Of a stretch of DNA of 64,000 bases, positions 47,916 through 60,330 are shown piece by piece (within the stretch, counting starts at the first letter, position 1; every line of letters starts with the position of its first letter). Below the pieces are notes generated by a model. That model made no database searches. It saw only the letters and a list, made by a program, of their open reading frames with translations, and was not told the DNA's origin. The DNA comes from Polytrichum commune (lineage: Eukaryota; Streptophyta; Polytrichopsida; Polytrichales; Polytrichaceae), in NCBI GenBank assembly GCA_950295325.1, contig OX485804.1, positions 22,940,001 to 23,004,000 of the forward strand, written 5' to 3'. Position numbers and translations under genes: made by a program.

Positions 47916-49717
47916 GTGAGGTCATCACCATGTTGTTGAAGTTGTGAATGGTGATGATCCGGCATCCATTGGCTTGGTCAATGTTGGCTTTCCATTCTTA
48001 TTGTAACAATTATTCCATCCATTGCAAGGGACTTTTGCAAAAAATGGATCGTTTCCAAAAGTGGAAAGAAGGTATCATCCATACGTGCAAAAATCATCCA
48101 TCCAACATAAGAACTTGATCCCTCTAGGTTTTTGATATATTCATCTCAAATGATTTGGACTAGATTAATTCAATGTATTCGATCTTTCGAAGTCAAAGCG
48201 AAAAAATCTCAAAATCACCTAAAGTCATAATTCATTCTTATTCAACATTCTATTAAAGAAAATAGACACCTATTACAATAGATTTGATTGCACGGGATGG
48301 CATCGCCACGTAGTTAGGGTTGTTGACATAGAATTTCAACAATTCACATGTTCATATGCAAGAGATTGTGTATGTTGGTGGTATTGTCAAGCAACAATGA
48401 TTCTCCTGCCAAATAAAATTTGCCTAGGCCTTTAGAGGTTAGAGCTTATGTTAGCCAAACCAACTAGAAACAATGACATATGGGCTTTGCATTATTTCAA
48501 GGGTTCGTGTTGGCTAGATGAATGTGAGGTCGATTATATGATGTAAAGTATTGAGTTTCATGGGAAGTTATATTTTTCGATAGCTTGTCTCTCATGGAGT
48601 AGGACCCACATGTAAATAAATGTTTAGAGAGTTCCCCCTCCTATTCTCAATCTCATTGGTGTTTAGTCTCGAGTTTTTGTTCTATCTTGGGAACATGTAA
48701 GTGAAGCCAAAGAATGTCGTGAGAACCTGAAGGAAGCTTTGAGGCTTTGACTGTTGCATGTTGGTCTCCTTTTGAGATCAATTGTCTTAACTTTTGACTT
48801 GACAATCATTCAACATTGTTTTTTGATATAATGACATGTTTCATCACTTGACCTACATGATGCCACCACAAAATCATAAAATTTACATTCATATGATCTA
48901 TCATTGCCCAACACCCATTGGCCAATTTGCCCTCTTTATATTGCTTGAAAAGTGAAAAACATTTAGGCTTGCAAGGTAGTTCTTGAAATTTCAGTAAAAA
49001 ATGTAACTATTCATGCACAAAGGTGCAACCATGTATTGATCGCTACACTCAAAATAATCAAGATGTCAACACATATATAATGCTAGATATGGTAGAAATT
49101 CGAAGGTGAAACAAGAAAAGAAAGTATGGTTTGATGGAAAAGATACTTCCGTGTAATGGAGGAGACTAGGGTTCCAATTCTAGGCATTGTATATAGACTT
49201 GCCCTCCGAATGGGGTGGGGATAAGGGCCAATTGAATTTGACATGGGATTGAAAAAGAACAATACATTTATTTTTCTTTCCGTTCTTCACAAATTTGGGT
49301 TCCATTTTCTCCACACAAAGCAATTAATGTGTCTATATCCCTATTCTTTACACTGATCCAAAAACCTCATCTTCACCTTCTCTTTGCTTGCATTCATTGC
49401 AAGTTTTATTGAACTTGTTGTTTTTATTGAGTTGCCACCTTAGAGTTTTTGGGTGATGGTCTTTCTCTTGTGGTAGGAGTTTTCTTCTTAGGTGCATTCA
49501 AATTTGTGTGTCCTCTTCTTCATATACTTCTAACACATTCTTTTCCGTTGTACATTTTTCTTTTTTGCTCTCAACATTTGTGTCTCCAATCTAAAAAAAT
49601 TGAATGGATGAAATGCACTATGGGATATGTTAGGAGAAATTTAATTCTCTTGAGCTCTAGAATCCTCTGGTCTATTTGATTATTGGTTTTTATAAAAAAA
49701 ACCCTCCATTTTGTTTT

Positions 49718-49800
49718 GACACAAATTGAAAATTCAATTGTAGAGAGAACCCAAAATACAACCAACCCAGCTGAAACAACGCAACCCAAAAAAAAAAACC
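49718..49800 (+). repeat. Dispersed repeat N, copy 2
   Basis: ACAAATTGAAAATTCAATTG, CCCAAAATACAACCAACC and GCAACCCAAAA match 38742. Confidence 0.5.
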
Positions 49801-49860
49801 CTCCATTCTAACTACAACACAACCTACACCACAAATTGGAAGACATAATCACACGATATA

Positions 49861-49863
<3 letters not shown>

Positions 49864-49911
<48 letters not shown>
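49864..49911 (+). repeat. (GA)n microsatellite
   Basis: About 23 uninterrupted AG units. Confidence 0.97.
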
Positions 49912-49913
<2 letters not shown>

Positions 49914-50996
49914 TTCAAACTCAAAGCTTGATCTTCCTCTTTTCAGAGGCCTTTTCCTTTCTATTCTTCATGAAAATGAAGGGTGAGTTGGTGGATGGGA
50001 TTCTCCTTCATCACAAGTCTATGTACATCACTGTACATAGCAAATATTATATTCATGGATTTACTGCTATCTTCTACACATCTAGTAAGCTTATTGGAAT
50101 TTCAACAAGAAATATGTTTGCTTATCAAAGTAGCCAAATATCCCACAATGTTTCTAAGCTTTCAAGTCAAAGCTTAGTAGCAAGGGTTGGCATAAAGGTA
50201 TAAAATCAAATATTGTGATGTTATGATATATGCCTTGGTATCAAATAACCATCACTTATGGCAACTAAGTTCAAAAGATAATTGAACACATGACTAGTTA
50301 TTGTTCAATAATTACATGTTTCTTTTACAAACTAAGTAATAGAGCAATGATGTAATATGTAGGCTTACATGCCTCATTTGCCATTTGCTAGAAAGTATTT
50401 TCAACGTCTCAACTATTATTATGGAATTTGTGTATACATCAAATAACTAGTTAAAGCAACATAATAACTTTCACTAATGTAATATTCCAAGAGTATTAGA
50501 CTATTCAAACATGACTAATGCACCATTGTTGGTGTTCAAATTTGAAGAGCTAACCTCACCTACCCCCATGCCAACCCAAACATGCGATTGTGTGTTAGAG
50601 TGTCAAGTGTGTTTAGATAGGCTTAGTTGCAATCCATGTCACACATTAATCTCACCTATCAAGCTCATTGGGAAGTTGCAAACATCTACAATCAATACAA
50701 AATATTGAGTATACAAACCTATTCTTTTGCCATATTGTGTAACTTTCTTGAATAATGAGAACCTCTTGTACACCAAATATCACGCGCTTCCTCACTTCGC
50801 ATGAATGTACTGAGCCTCATTGAATAAACAAAGCCAAGTATTCTCTCGCCCAAGCATGTAAAGGAGTATGTGCTTAGAGGTGTTTAGGGTTCAAGTATTA
50901 ATTTGGTAAGGTGCATTGGCTACCTTAGGTCATGGGAACATGGTAATTCCTTGACCATGGTTAATTAACTCGTGATTAAGAACAACCTACCGTCTA

Positions 50997-52071
50997 CAGT
51001 CTAACCTCGTTAGTACGACACTCGTTAAGACGACACCCTCGATATTACGACACATTTTTGTGCGACCAAACTTCCTAGTTCAAAACTCCCTCTTTTAGAC
51101 GACTATGACACTCGATAATACGACACTTAGAGCGTGCATTTTGTCATATTAAAGAGGGAATAAATGCTAAAATTCCTTTCATCCATGATATGTACATCTA
51201 GAATACATCCATTTTCACTTGGGAACTACTTGAGAACTTCACTTATCATTGGGAACTTAATGATAATTAGGGTTACAAGTGTAGAATGGACTTGGTTTAG
51301 GGTTAGAGGGGCCTCCTCCCTAGTATGTTGCCTCTTGTGCACTCTCTTGGATTCTTGCAATCTCCAATCTTTGTGCACTCTCTTGCATTCTTGCAGTTTC
51401 CAATTCAATCTTCTACAATCTCCAATTCAATCTTGCAGTACTCCAGACTAGTCTCGCAGAATCTTGCTTCTTGATCTGTGTGGCAAATGTTCCATCTCCT
51501 AAGCATAGCCTGATTTTTTTTTTGTTTGGTGGCCGGCCTAATCTGTAAGCATTTCAATATGATGAGTTGGTGGATGCCGCTTTGGGAGTCAATCATGCAC
51601 AAGGCTTTGATCTTAATGTTGATTTGCATTCAGTAGATGTGGATGATGTTGCTCCACCTACAGTAAAGCTTAGTGATGCTAAACATCATGCATCATTGTT
51701 GTCTAATTTCTTATTAGACAACTCTTTACATTTTGATGTTAATGAAATTATTAGTTTTCAAAAGCTAGTAGGGAATTTAGAGAAGATGACAGTTGCTAAC
51801 TTAGGTAGGCAACACCAGAGATCTTTGAACTCTTATTTCAAGAGTTCTTGAGAATTTTTGTATTTGTTTGGAGTTATAAGTTATTATTTCATACACTTCC
51901 TAAACCCTAAACTCAATGTATATGGTTTGAATCTCATATTTCTTATGTTTTTGTATTCCCTCGATAGTACGACAATTTTAGGCCATTTGTCATATTAACG
52001 AGAAGACGACACCTCGATAATACGACATTTTTTGCGTTTCCCAAAGGTGTCATACTAAAGAGGGAGAACAG
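50997..52071 (+). mobile_element. pogo/Tigger-like (Tc1/mariner) transposon, internally deleted
   Basis: Flanked by TA on both sides (50995-50996 and 52072-52073). The left end reads CAGTCTAACCTCGTTAGTAC. The right end, read on the minus strand, is CTGTTCTCCCTCTTTAGTAT, and both continue into GACAC. Subterminal copies of a CTCGATAATACGACA-like motif occur near both ends (about 51040, 51112, 51960 and 52012), as expected for transposase-binding sites. At 1075 bp it is too short for a full pogo transposase, yet it keeps an ORF resembling the transposase C-terminus. Confidence 0.8.
51549..51851 (+). pseudogene. C-terminal fragment of a pogo/Tigger-type transposase
   Basis: An open stretch of about 100 codons inside the TA-flanked element. 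It has an acidic segment (VDVDDVAPP), a helical segment (LSDAKHHASLLSNFLL and FQKLVGNLEKM) and a final QRSLNSYFKSS before a stop. Tigger, jerky and CENP-B-type transposases often end this way, with an acidic linker, a leucine-rich helix pair and a terminal SLxxYF motif. The DDE catalytic core and HTH domains are missing, so the element cannot move itself. Assignment is by pattern memory. Confidence 0.5.
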
Positions 52072-52310
52072 TAACAATGGTGCAAATTCTATTGACTATG
52101 TCAAACTCTATAAGAGGTTAATCAATTTGTCAAGAGTTTCACACCTTAGTAATTATATAATTTGAAGACTATATCAAGAAGAGAGAGAGAAGTCCACCAT
52201 CTCCACCGTCTAGGGCTTAAAATGCCTTATTTCATCTAACGGCCCATATTTTGTGAGATCTTGATTATTTTCTACCAAAAAAACTCAAAATTGGCTTTGA
52301 GAGTTGGATA

Positions 52311-52522
52311 TACACTAAGTATTAAATTAAGTTTCACTTATTATTTGGAGTTACAAACTACTATTACTATATTTTTTTTCTACTAAGTAAAGACGTAAAT
52401 GCTTTGTAATGTCCAAACAACCAATTTGACCTTTGTTGGCCAAAAATGACATATATAGTAAATAGTTATAGCATTGCATAATTCCAAATAATAAGTGTCA
52501 TTTTATACAATATTCAATGTAG
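52311..52522 (+). mobile_element. B-family MITE (B2)
   Basis: TACACTAAGTATTAAATTAA at the left. The interior has GTAATGTCCAAACAACCAAT, and the right end has AGCATTGCATAATTCCAAAT and ATTCAATGTAG. Confidence 0.65.
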
Positions 52523-53349
52523 TCTTTTGCTCAATCCAACTCCCAAACCAAGTCTTGAGCATCATCTCCAAAAAGTGTTGTCATTCAGGAATCCATGTCA
52601 TAGTTGGGACATAAGACTTGACACCCATGTGAAGTGATAAGCCCCAACTTGCATGCCTTCAAGAGTTGAGATTGCACGGTGACTTGGGAACCATGTGAAC
52701 CGACCCTTAGTTGAGCCCACCCCCACACAACAAGGCCAACACATTAAATGTTAATGGCTTGTCGAAGGTGGGTGCACCACATTGTAAAATGTAGCCAATA
52801 AAAAACACATTGACAAAAATAACGATTTTTCACACATGGATAACATTTTCCTTGCAATTTTTCATGATGCACTATTCTTATGCATAGCAAAATTATGACC
52901 AAGTAGTCTACTAAAGAAACGTTCATGTTATATGTATGAGATATTTTTATATGACAAGCTTCTTATATCGCCCATATAATTATTGTAAGCTTCATCCTAA
53001 GCACCGACTATACACATTTGAGTGTCAATCCTTTATGAACAACTTTGTCTTAAGAAGCCTCTCTTTCATAGAGGAGAACATGCTTTTAAAAAAATAAATT
53101 TGAAATCGCTCAAAACCCTCATACATTTAGGGGTTCACTTTTGTTCACTTGAAAACAAACAAACTATAACGTCAATGTTGGGAACGAGTTCCCCATCTAA
53201 AGGAATTTTTTCAAATAAGCACCTTGTTTTGTTAATTTTCTCTCTAACATTTTCCTAAAAGCAGCCCTTTTATGGAATGAAACAAGTTGAAATGAATGGC
53301 CCGAGAGCTCAACCCACAAATCAGTTCAATAGATATTTGGAGGTACCCA

Positions 53350-53575
53350 CTACACTTAATATGATATTTAGTGTCACTCATTATTTAGAGTTACCCAATG
53401 TCATATACTTTTACTACTGATGTAATTTTTTACCAAGTGAAGATGTTAATGTTTCATAATGTCCAAACAACCAATATGACGATTATTGACAGGGAAAATG
53501 AGATGTACAGCAAAAAGATATAGCATTGCGTAACTCCAAATAGTAAGTGACATTAAATACAAATATCTAGTGTAG
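53350..53575 (+). mobile_element. B-family MITE (B3), full length
   Basis: CTACACTTAATATGATATTT at the left; GACATTAAATACAAATATCT then AGTGTAG at the right. The sub-ends ATTTAGAGTTAC and GTAACTCCAAAT are also inverted copies. At 226 bp the clearest B representative. Confidence 0.72.
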
Positions 53576-54654
53576 TAGGTGACCAATTTTGCACTACACC
53601 TACAGGTTATAAAAATTTCAAGAATCTTCTTGACCTTCATATTTGTAGAAGGAATGTGAGTTCAAGAACTTCATAACATTATTAAGCAATGTGCGTTCAT
53701 TCATGCATACCCAGAGAATAAAAAAAACATTGCCATTCACTAGAAAGAGGGAGCTCTGCGGCTTGGCTTCCGAAGATTCGAACGTCAGATAGACAAACGC
53801 AATTGTAATCGAAAATATGAACATTAGGCGTGTCACCCTTATGGAACATGGGACATCAAGAGCAGTAGATTGAAGAGGTTGCAAACTCCAACACTACTCA
53901 AGAACCCAAAACTTATGGCGGTCGGGTCTTTGAGGAGGAGACTTAACCCTAACCCTAGAAAGTGATGTGGCCGCCTCAAAGGGCAGCATTTCGGGAAAGG
54001 ACTATAAGCCTCCTCGTCGACCATGGATGTTGCAGCTAGTGAGAATTCATACTTTGATAGGTAGTCGCATGATGTAATTGAGGGTCCAATTTTTTGTTAA
54101 AGTAAGCACAAAAAATATGCTCTTTCAACTTTGTAAGTGATAAACATGGTCAACACATTGGTGCTAAAATGCTATTTTTTGAGGTGACATGAAATTTTGC
54201 AGAGGTTCCGACTAATATGGGTAAAAAAAATCACATAACACTTTGCTCAAATTTGAAACAACTTACATTTGGTGGTTGTAACAAAACTTCACAATACTTA
54301 AACTTTTGGTACATGAGTTTCAAACTAAAATTAAAAGTCATGACAATTGAACACATCTCATAAGTTGAGTAATGTTGAATAACCACTGTATTATTTCCCC
54401 AAAGAACTTAGATTGGTGTAATTTAAAGAAATTTGTTTCCCAACCACATGATCCAATGTTTGTCCCAACCCATTCAAGGTGCCCTTCCCATCCATGGCTT
54501 CAAAGCTTTTTTAAATGAATTAATTAATATAAGTTAAACAAAATCGGTTAGTTACGGTTCCTTGGTCATTTAGGGGTTTGAGGAAAGTGGAAGACAACCA
54601 AACTTGGTAGACATCCTTAATTCAACTACTTTGTTGATTAGGACATCAATGTTT

Positions 54655-54935
54655 TAATGGTACGTGGGTTTGGCATGAATCTAAGACTAGATACCAAAGA
54701 GACATATGTTTGGAATAGATTAGACTACTTGTTCAAAACATGATAACCATTCTAGGCTCAACGTCAACATAATTAATGGGGCATCTATATGACCATTTTA
54801 GTGAGCATGATGATAATCTTCACTTTGACAATGAGTAAGATGTTCACATGAACTATGAAAATTATGAGGAAAGTGTCCACGACCTTGATTTGGATTATGT
54901 TAACCATCTTGTATTGATCGCATGTTTCATATGCT
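54655..54935 (+). repeat. Dispersed repeat G, copy 3 (only four G)
   Basis: TTCTAGGCTCAACGTCAACA, GGGG, CATCTATATGACCATTTTAG and TGACAATGAGTAAGATGTTC. Confidence 0.6.
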
Positions 54936-55190
54936 AAGATAAGCGGGTTGGTTAGAATAAGAAGCCATTTAGTCCAATCTACCTAAGAGAAAATGTTCTC
55001 AATAGGAAACCAAGACGAGTTCTTCATGAGGGAAAAAAAGAGGGTAAAGTATATAGTGACCCACACTTGAAGGCAACAAAGGTTAACTTATTTGTGGGGT
55101 CCAAGAAATCCCGTCACATCCGTAGGGTTGTGACAATGTGTCCACGTCATAAAACACAACACTTTCATCTACAAATGTTTTTTTTAACAA

Positions 55191-55552
55191 CTACACTAAA
55201 TAGTCCTATTGTTATGGATCATATTGATCTTCTAGAGCTTACACTAATTCTCATAGTACAAATTTAATGTGGGCCACATTAATCTTCAAGCCATGCTTAA
55301 AAAAATAGTAGAAATTAGCACGGGTCACAATAATTGTGTTTCTAGAAGATTAACGTGGGCAAATATTTATGTTATCCTACTTTCGTCTTATAAATGATAT
55401 ATAATATGTTGGACTTAAATATTTATGGAGACTCAGGGAAGACCTAGAGTCGCAGACCCACGTTAATTCCACCTTTACGAAAACAACTAGTGTGATCCAC
55501 ACTAATTATTCCATGCAAAGTTTTCACCCACACTAAAGATTATTTAGTGTAG
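55191..55552. mobile_element. E-family MITE with CTACACTAAATA ends
   Basis: CTACACTAAATAGTCC at the left and GATTATTTAGTGTAG at the right (about 12 bp of inverted match). The interior is unlike B, C or D and holds repeated CACACTAATT and CACGTTAAT motifs. A partial relative starts at 61107 (CTACACTTATAAACGATCCT). Confidence 0.55.
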
Positions 55553-55568
55553 CCTTAAGGAGTCTTTC

Positions 55569-55995
55569 AGACCTTGGAAAACTAACCAACTAGTTCAACT
55601 ATAAGTTAACTAGTTGTCTTTCGTAACTATAGTTGTTTGTGATTTGACTTGCCAAAAAATGTAGTTAACTGTAGTTGTTTTAAATACGGTCTGCCAAAAA
55701 ATCTAGTTAACTATGGTTATATATATTAGTTAACTAAAGTTGAGCGCAACCTGTTCACATACTTTTGCTGCAGTGTTGTAGTGTCACTAGTGTGTTAGTT
55801 TTGTTGGTGGTGTACATGGAGGTTGTTTTGGAGCCCAACTCTAGGAGTGATTGTATAAAGGCGTTTCTTAATGATCCTCAATGGCCCGAGCATATTAAAG
55901 ACCCTTAACTGAAGCAAATCAAGAAGTAAACATAGTTGTAGTTGTCTACAAATTTTCTAGTTAACTATAGTTATTTAGGCAGTTGTCCAAGGTAT
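55569..55995. mobile_element. MITE with AGACCTTGG ends, copy 2, 10-bp target duplication
   Basis: Ends read AGACCTTGG and CCAAGGTAT. An exact GGAGTCTTTC lies on both sides (55559-55568 and 55996-56005). The subterminal regions carry repeated TAACTATAGTT/AGTTAACTA motifs in both orientations. A 9-11 bp duplication suggests the Mutator superfamily. Confidence 0.75.
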
Positions 55996-56214
55996 GGAGT
56001 CTTTCACGTACCTTCTTGAGATCTGACCGTGTCCTCTTTAAAGCCACCATGTCCTCTTTTATTGATTTGAGGGTCAACTTCAATGCCAAAAATTTCTTGG
56101 GTCACAGTCATGTTGTACACTACTTTGAAGTTTTATTATTTATTTTTATAGCTAATTCCGGTGTCGATTTGACTTTGTAAAAGTAACGTTTGGTTTGCAT
56201 ACTATTTCAATGAC

Positions 56215-56275
56215 TTTATGTTGGATGAATGAGAGGTACGCTCAAATACAATAATTCCTTCTCTCCCACATAACC
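56215..56275 (+). repeat. Dispersed repeat L, copy 2 (short)
   Basis: TTATGTTGGATGAATGAGAG then AATAATTCCTTCTCTCCC, matching 22556. Confidence 0.55.
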
Positions 56276-58685
56276 AACATATGTTTAAGTTTAGAAAAGA
56301 AACCCAAGTGGGCATGGGAGCTTTTTGAACATAAGTACTTTTTACCTTATAAAAACCCTAGTCCGGAGGTAGGGGGGGTTATTTAAGAGTCATGCCCACC
56401 TTTGGATTATTGGTGTTGGGCCAAGTGTGGACACTACTTCTTTGAGTTGGACCCACCAACACTATCCAGGGTAAAAACACAATTAGTTGTATATTAGCTT
56501 AGAGACATGTCATTCTGGAGGATTTGACCCTAGAATTAGCATCAAAGTCCCCCAAATTAATGTAGAGGGACCCACTTGAGATGAACCAACCATAATTCTA
56601 CATGGATCATGTTTATACTGAACCCCTTTCCTTTAGCAATAGGGGTGGAGGGCCCTTGGGGGGTGGGGTGGGGGGGTGGACTCTTCACTCGAAACCTAAA
56701 TGACGGGCATGGGTCAGTATGAAATTGAAGCCTCTATATACTATAATTTTACAGAGAAAAAAAAACAAATTTATATGTACTACTGGTAGGCTGCAAAATG
56801 AATTCATGTATTGATTCTCAATTCTTTTAATTTGAAGGTGATAAATGCCTATGCTACATATAGAAAATATAAATCATGAATTGAGTATGTGTTTATTACA
56901 TGTAAAGTCCTTCATGTACACTTTCTAATGAGAGAATCATTGAACATTTTGTCGTGCAGAGCATGTGACTCAACAATTGCATCAAACAAACAAAGAAAAT
57001 ATCACAATAACCTAGCCACAATCTGAAGAGCAAAACTCAAGGGAGCCCCTAAGCACTCCAAGAGCCTTTGGCTTGTCCTATAACCCAAATGTGAACCCTA
57101 ACAAGAATGAACACGAATGGTAATACCTCTTTGTTATGTATACTATTTACACTAATGCCTCAAATAGTATTCTTCTTACACTCACATTAGTTCGTAGATG
57201 ATATGAAGAATCCACCCCATTGGAGAAGGGATAGCTCAAAGAGGTGTCTAACCTTGGCCTTAATATCACCCTCCCTTCACAACCAAATTTTCAATCATTT
57301 TGAATCCAAGAGTCAAATTATACCTATGATTTAGTGGGTCGATTTATAAGCCATGAATATGATTAGGACTTCATGGTGTCTAGGTAAACTCATTCATTAG
57401 GTCAAAGGTGAAGAATAAATGAGCAAGCTTTATTTTTCTTCTTGTTTTGGTTAAAGTCTTTTAACTTATTTGGATCCAAAATTCACATCACAGACCTTGA
57501 ATTTGTCTAGTAAATTTATGTTGGATTGAATTGGTCCTCAATCAATAAGGGTTAGGGTTTGTACTAGAGCCTCTTCATCCACAATGGCTTGGTTTTTCAA
57601 TATATGACGAGGGGAAAATTGGTTCAATACAAGATTTCCTCCCATGTATTCAAATCAAAGACATGTCCCCACAAATATTTGCAAGCAATCCATTTTGACA
57701 CACAATGATCACAAGTGTGGCGTATCAAGTGTGAATTCATGCATGATTCAATTAGAATCAAAGACAATAATGAAATGCCATGACCCACAATTGATTGTTT
57801 TATAGAAAAACTTTGTGTGTAATTTAACATATTTCCAATGACATGACAATGATATCATACAACTCAATTTTGATTGCATAGATACAATACTAGTTTGATG
57901 ATAGTAAGGAGACGCACTATATATGTGCATGTTTTGGCTACTTTTAGTTTCACAAATGATAATGACCATTGAATATGAAGTGGGCTTTGTATCATTGGCC
58001 TAGTAGGTGCAAATCATGCACATTGTCGTTTCAAGTTTCAAAAATGAAGTTGAGATGCGGAAATTAGAAGAATTCAACCTCAAGATTATTTTTCTCTTGA
58101 AATGGTTCGTAACTGTAAATTTTGCCATTTACCACTCAAATGCAACTTTGTCCAATTAAGAAGAGTGACCACATTAGGCCAACGTATCTTACACCTTCAT
58201 GATATACACATTTGCTATTAAATAACAACCACCATGTTTGAAATTATTATAAAAGTTGGACCTCAATACGCCATGTTTGTTGGTGGTGGGGGGTGGGGGT
58301 TTAAGGGTGGATGTACACCAGGGTCCAAAACCAAAGAACTTCCAAGTTCCAATGATCCTATTGGTTGAGAGCATGATTGTAGACCCAAAGAATTGATATT
58401 GGGATTTGATACTAGGGTATGGGAAAAATGATGAAGTGGCAAGAATGTGGCATTGCTTTTATGTCGATCTTGACGGATAAAGAGGGAAACGCTGGTGTGA
58501 ATGGGGGACGCTTTGCACTTGATCATAACTGCAATCTCGTACATAAACCCGAAACATGGTTACGGTGCATGGCTACGGGGCAAGGACAAATCTTCAAACT
58601 TGGGTCCAATCTTGAGTATGAAAACAAGGTCCCTTGAGGGATGTTTTAAGGTCCAAACCCTAATGTAGACTCGCCCCAAAGCCAA

Positions 58686-58746
58686 CACTAGAATGTCAAA
58701 TTTTAACGCCACTTAGGGTACATTTTGTCACTTTGACATTCTAGTG
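58686..58746. repeat. 15-bp perfect inverted repeat (hairpin)
   Basis: CACTAGAATGTCAAA and TTTGACATTCTAGTG are separated by 31 bp. The CACTA/TAGTG ends could be a minimal MITE relic. No target duplication recognised. Confidence 0.6.
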
Positions 58747-59084
58747 CATGATTGTTCACTTTGTTGTAGTAAGACAAAATGATGATCGCCATCATGAGAA
58801 TATTCCTATTATAAAACATTACTTGGCTTCATCATACAATTTACTTATAACAATACTTTTGGTTGAGTTCATGTATTCTTATTTCATGCAGGTGAAAAAA
58901 AACGATAATTTCTTTTGAACAACATGTTCGGTTTCGCAGTTTGAAGGTAGCCATTTTATGAAAACTTTTGCCAAATAAGTTTTCATTGGTGTGGAACTTT
59001 TTTGTTTTTTTTTTTCCTTTCTTGTTATGTTGGAACAAACAAGACATGTGGGCACCTTGTTAGGTAATTTTGTCAAGCAAAAAA

Positions 59085-59135
59085 AGGACTTCACAGTTGA
59101 GAATCGAACCGCCAACCACTCCATTCAATTTTGGG
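59085..59135 (-). repeat. SINE-like fragment with Pol III B-box motif, copy 2
   Basis: On the minus strand GTTGGCGGTTCGATTCTCAA then CTGTGAAGTCC matches 46465..46525. Confidence 0.4.
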
Positions 59136-60079
59136 TGCTTCTCCACTATCATTTGGTAGTTTAAGGTCATCTTGGACCTCTTCTTTTGAGAATGCCAAGA
59201 TTTGTAAAACAAGCAACAAGGAGCGAGGTTTTTGGCCTCATTGGCTATGCCAACTAGCATGTGTTCCACTTGCACCAATTAAGTACAATGAAGCCATGGT
59301 CACGAGTACTATAGTACTAAGTTCATGGCACCCACACTACCCATGGTTAGTGTACTTCGACTAAAGTCATATTACTTACAAGTGAAAGAAAAAAGTTTAA
59401 AATAATGGCAAACAATTGGATGACACTCACTCACTGCACTTAGAAAATATGGCCTTAGTGTTATAAGGTAGGAGCCCCATAAATCGAGAAGTTAAGGTAT
59501 TTGGCATACATGTGATAGTAGCATAAACTTACTTTTTTTTTTCTTGTTCTTCTTTTTATTGGTGGTGTGTGGGGGGGGGGGGTCCCACGTAGAAAAAAAG
59601 GACCATGTGTATTGCAAGGTTCCCCCACCTGCCCCCCTCTCCACTCAATATTGAAGTAAATACAAAATTTTGAAGTGTAACTTGCGTTGTCACCCAAAAT
59701 TGTTAAGGAGGTTTAATGTTCACATGGTGAACATTTCCATAATCAATATGTACTTATTGTGCAAGATTTCAAGGGAGTTAGTTTTGGGAGCTATTTTTTT
59801 ATTAGGGTGCGCCTACCTTGACTTTGATTCCATTGATGTGATGCCCGGTCCTGGTCCTGATAAGGAAAATAAAATAAAATAAATGGGAATTCGATGCAAG
59901 TTGAGGACCCAATACACGGAAAGAAATTGTACATTGTCCCTCACAACACACACACACACACTCACTCACTATTGTGGGCCTTTAGGGTGAAACTTGTTCA
60001 ATGTCACAAATGCACCTTTTAAGCACATCATAAGGTTAACATGCCTAATTTGGTTACTTTCTTTTATCATACACCTATA

Positions 60080-60330
60080 TTTAAGTGGTATGTAGTTAGG
60101 TGTGGTCCCAAAGAACACATACTAAACAAGCATGTGTTAAGAAGAGATTGAACCACGTGATCAAATTATGATAACCAAATTTTGGTTTAGTATTAATCAA
60201 CTTAAATTGAGGAGGGGGAGTTGTATGACCTTTTATTAGCACAATAAATTCTTGTTCACTTTGATAATGAATAAGACGTTCATGTGAGTTTCAATAATTA
60301 TTGGGGAATTGGCTACTCCCTCGATTTACA
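60080..60330 (+). repeat. Dispersed repeat G, copy 4 (five G)
   Basis: AAGTGGTATGTAGTTAGGTG, AATCAACTTAAATTGAGGAG, a G run, TTGTATGACCTTTTATTAGC and GATAATGAATAAGACGTTCA. Confidence 0.6.

Larger units (their letters stand above)
47916..50994. other. Intergenic, little recognisable
   Basis: Only repeat N (49718) and the (GA)n microsatellite stand out. Short open frames at 49.4-50.2 kb have no recognisable features. Confidence 0.5.
56276..60079. other. Intergenic, little recognisable
   Basis: Contains a J-like fragment near 58140-58185, the hairpin at 58686, the SINE-like fragment at 59085 and poly-G tracts near 56660 and 59572. No gene supported. Confidence 0.5.

Noticed and set aside
49449-50203. 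Several open frames of 64-91 codons as a small membrane protein gene
   Set aside because: Hydrophobic because of T-rich composition. No conserved motifs or clear start context, and the (GA)n tract interrupts the region.
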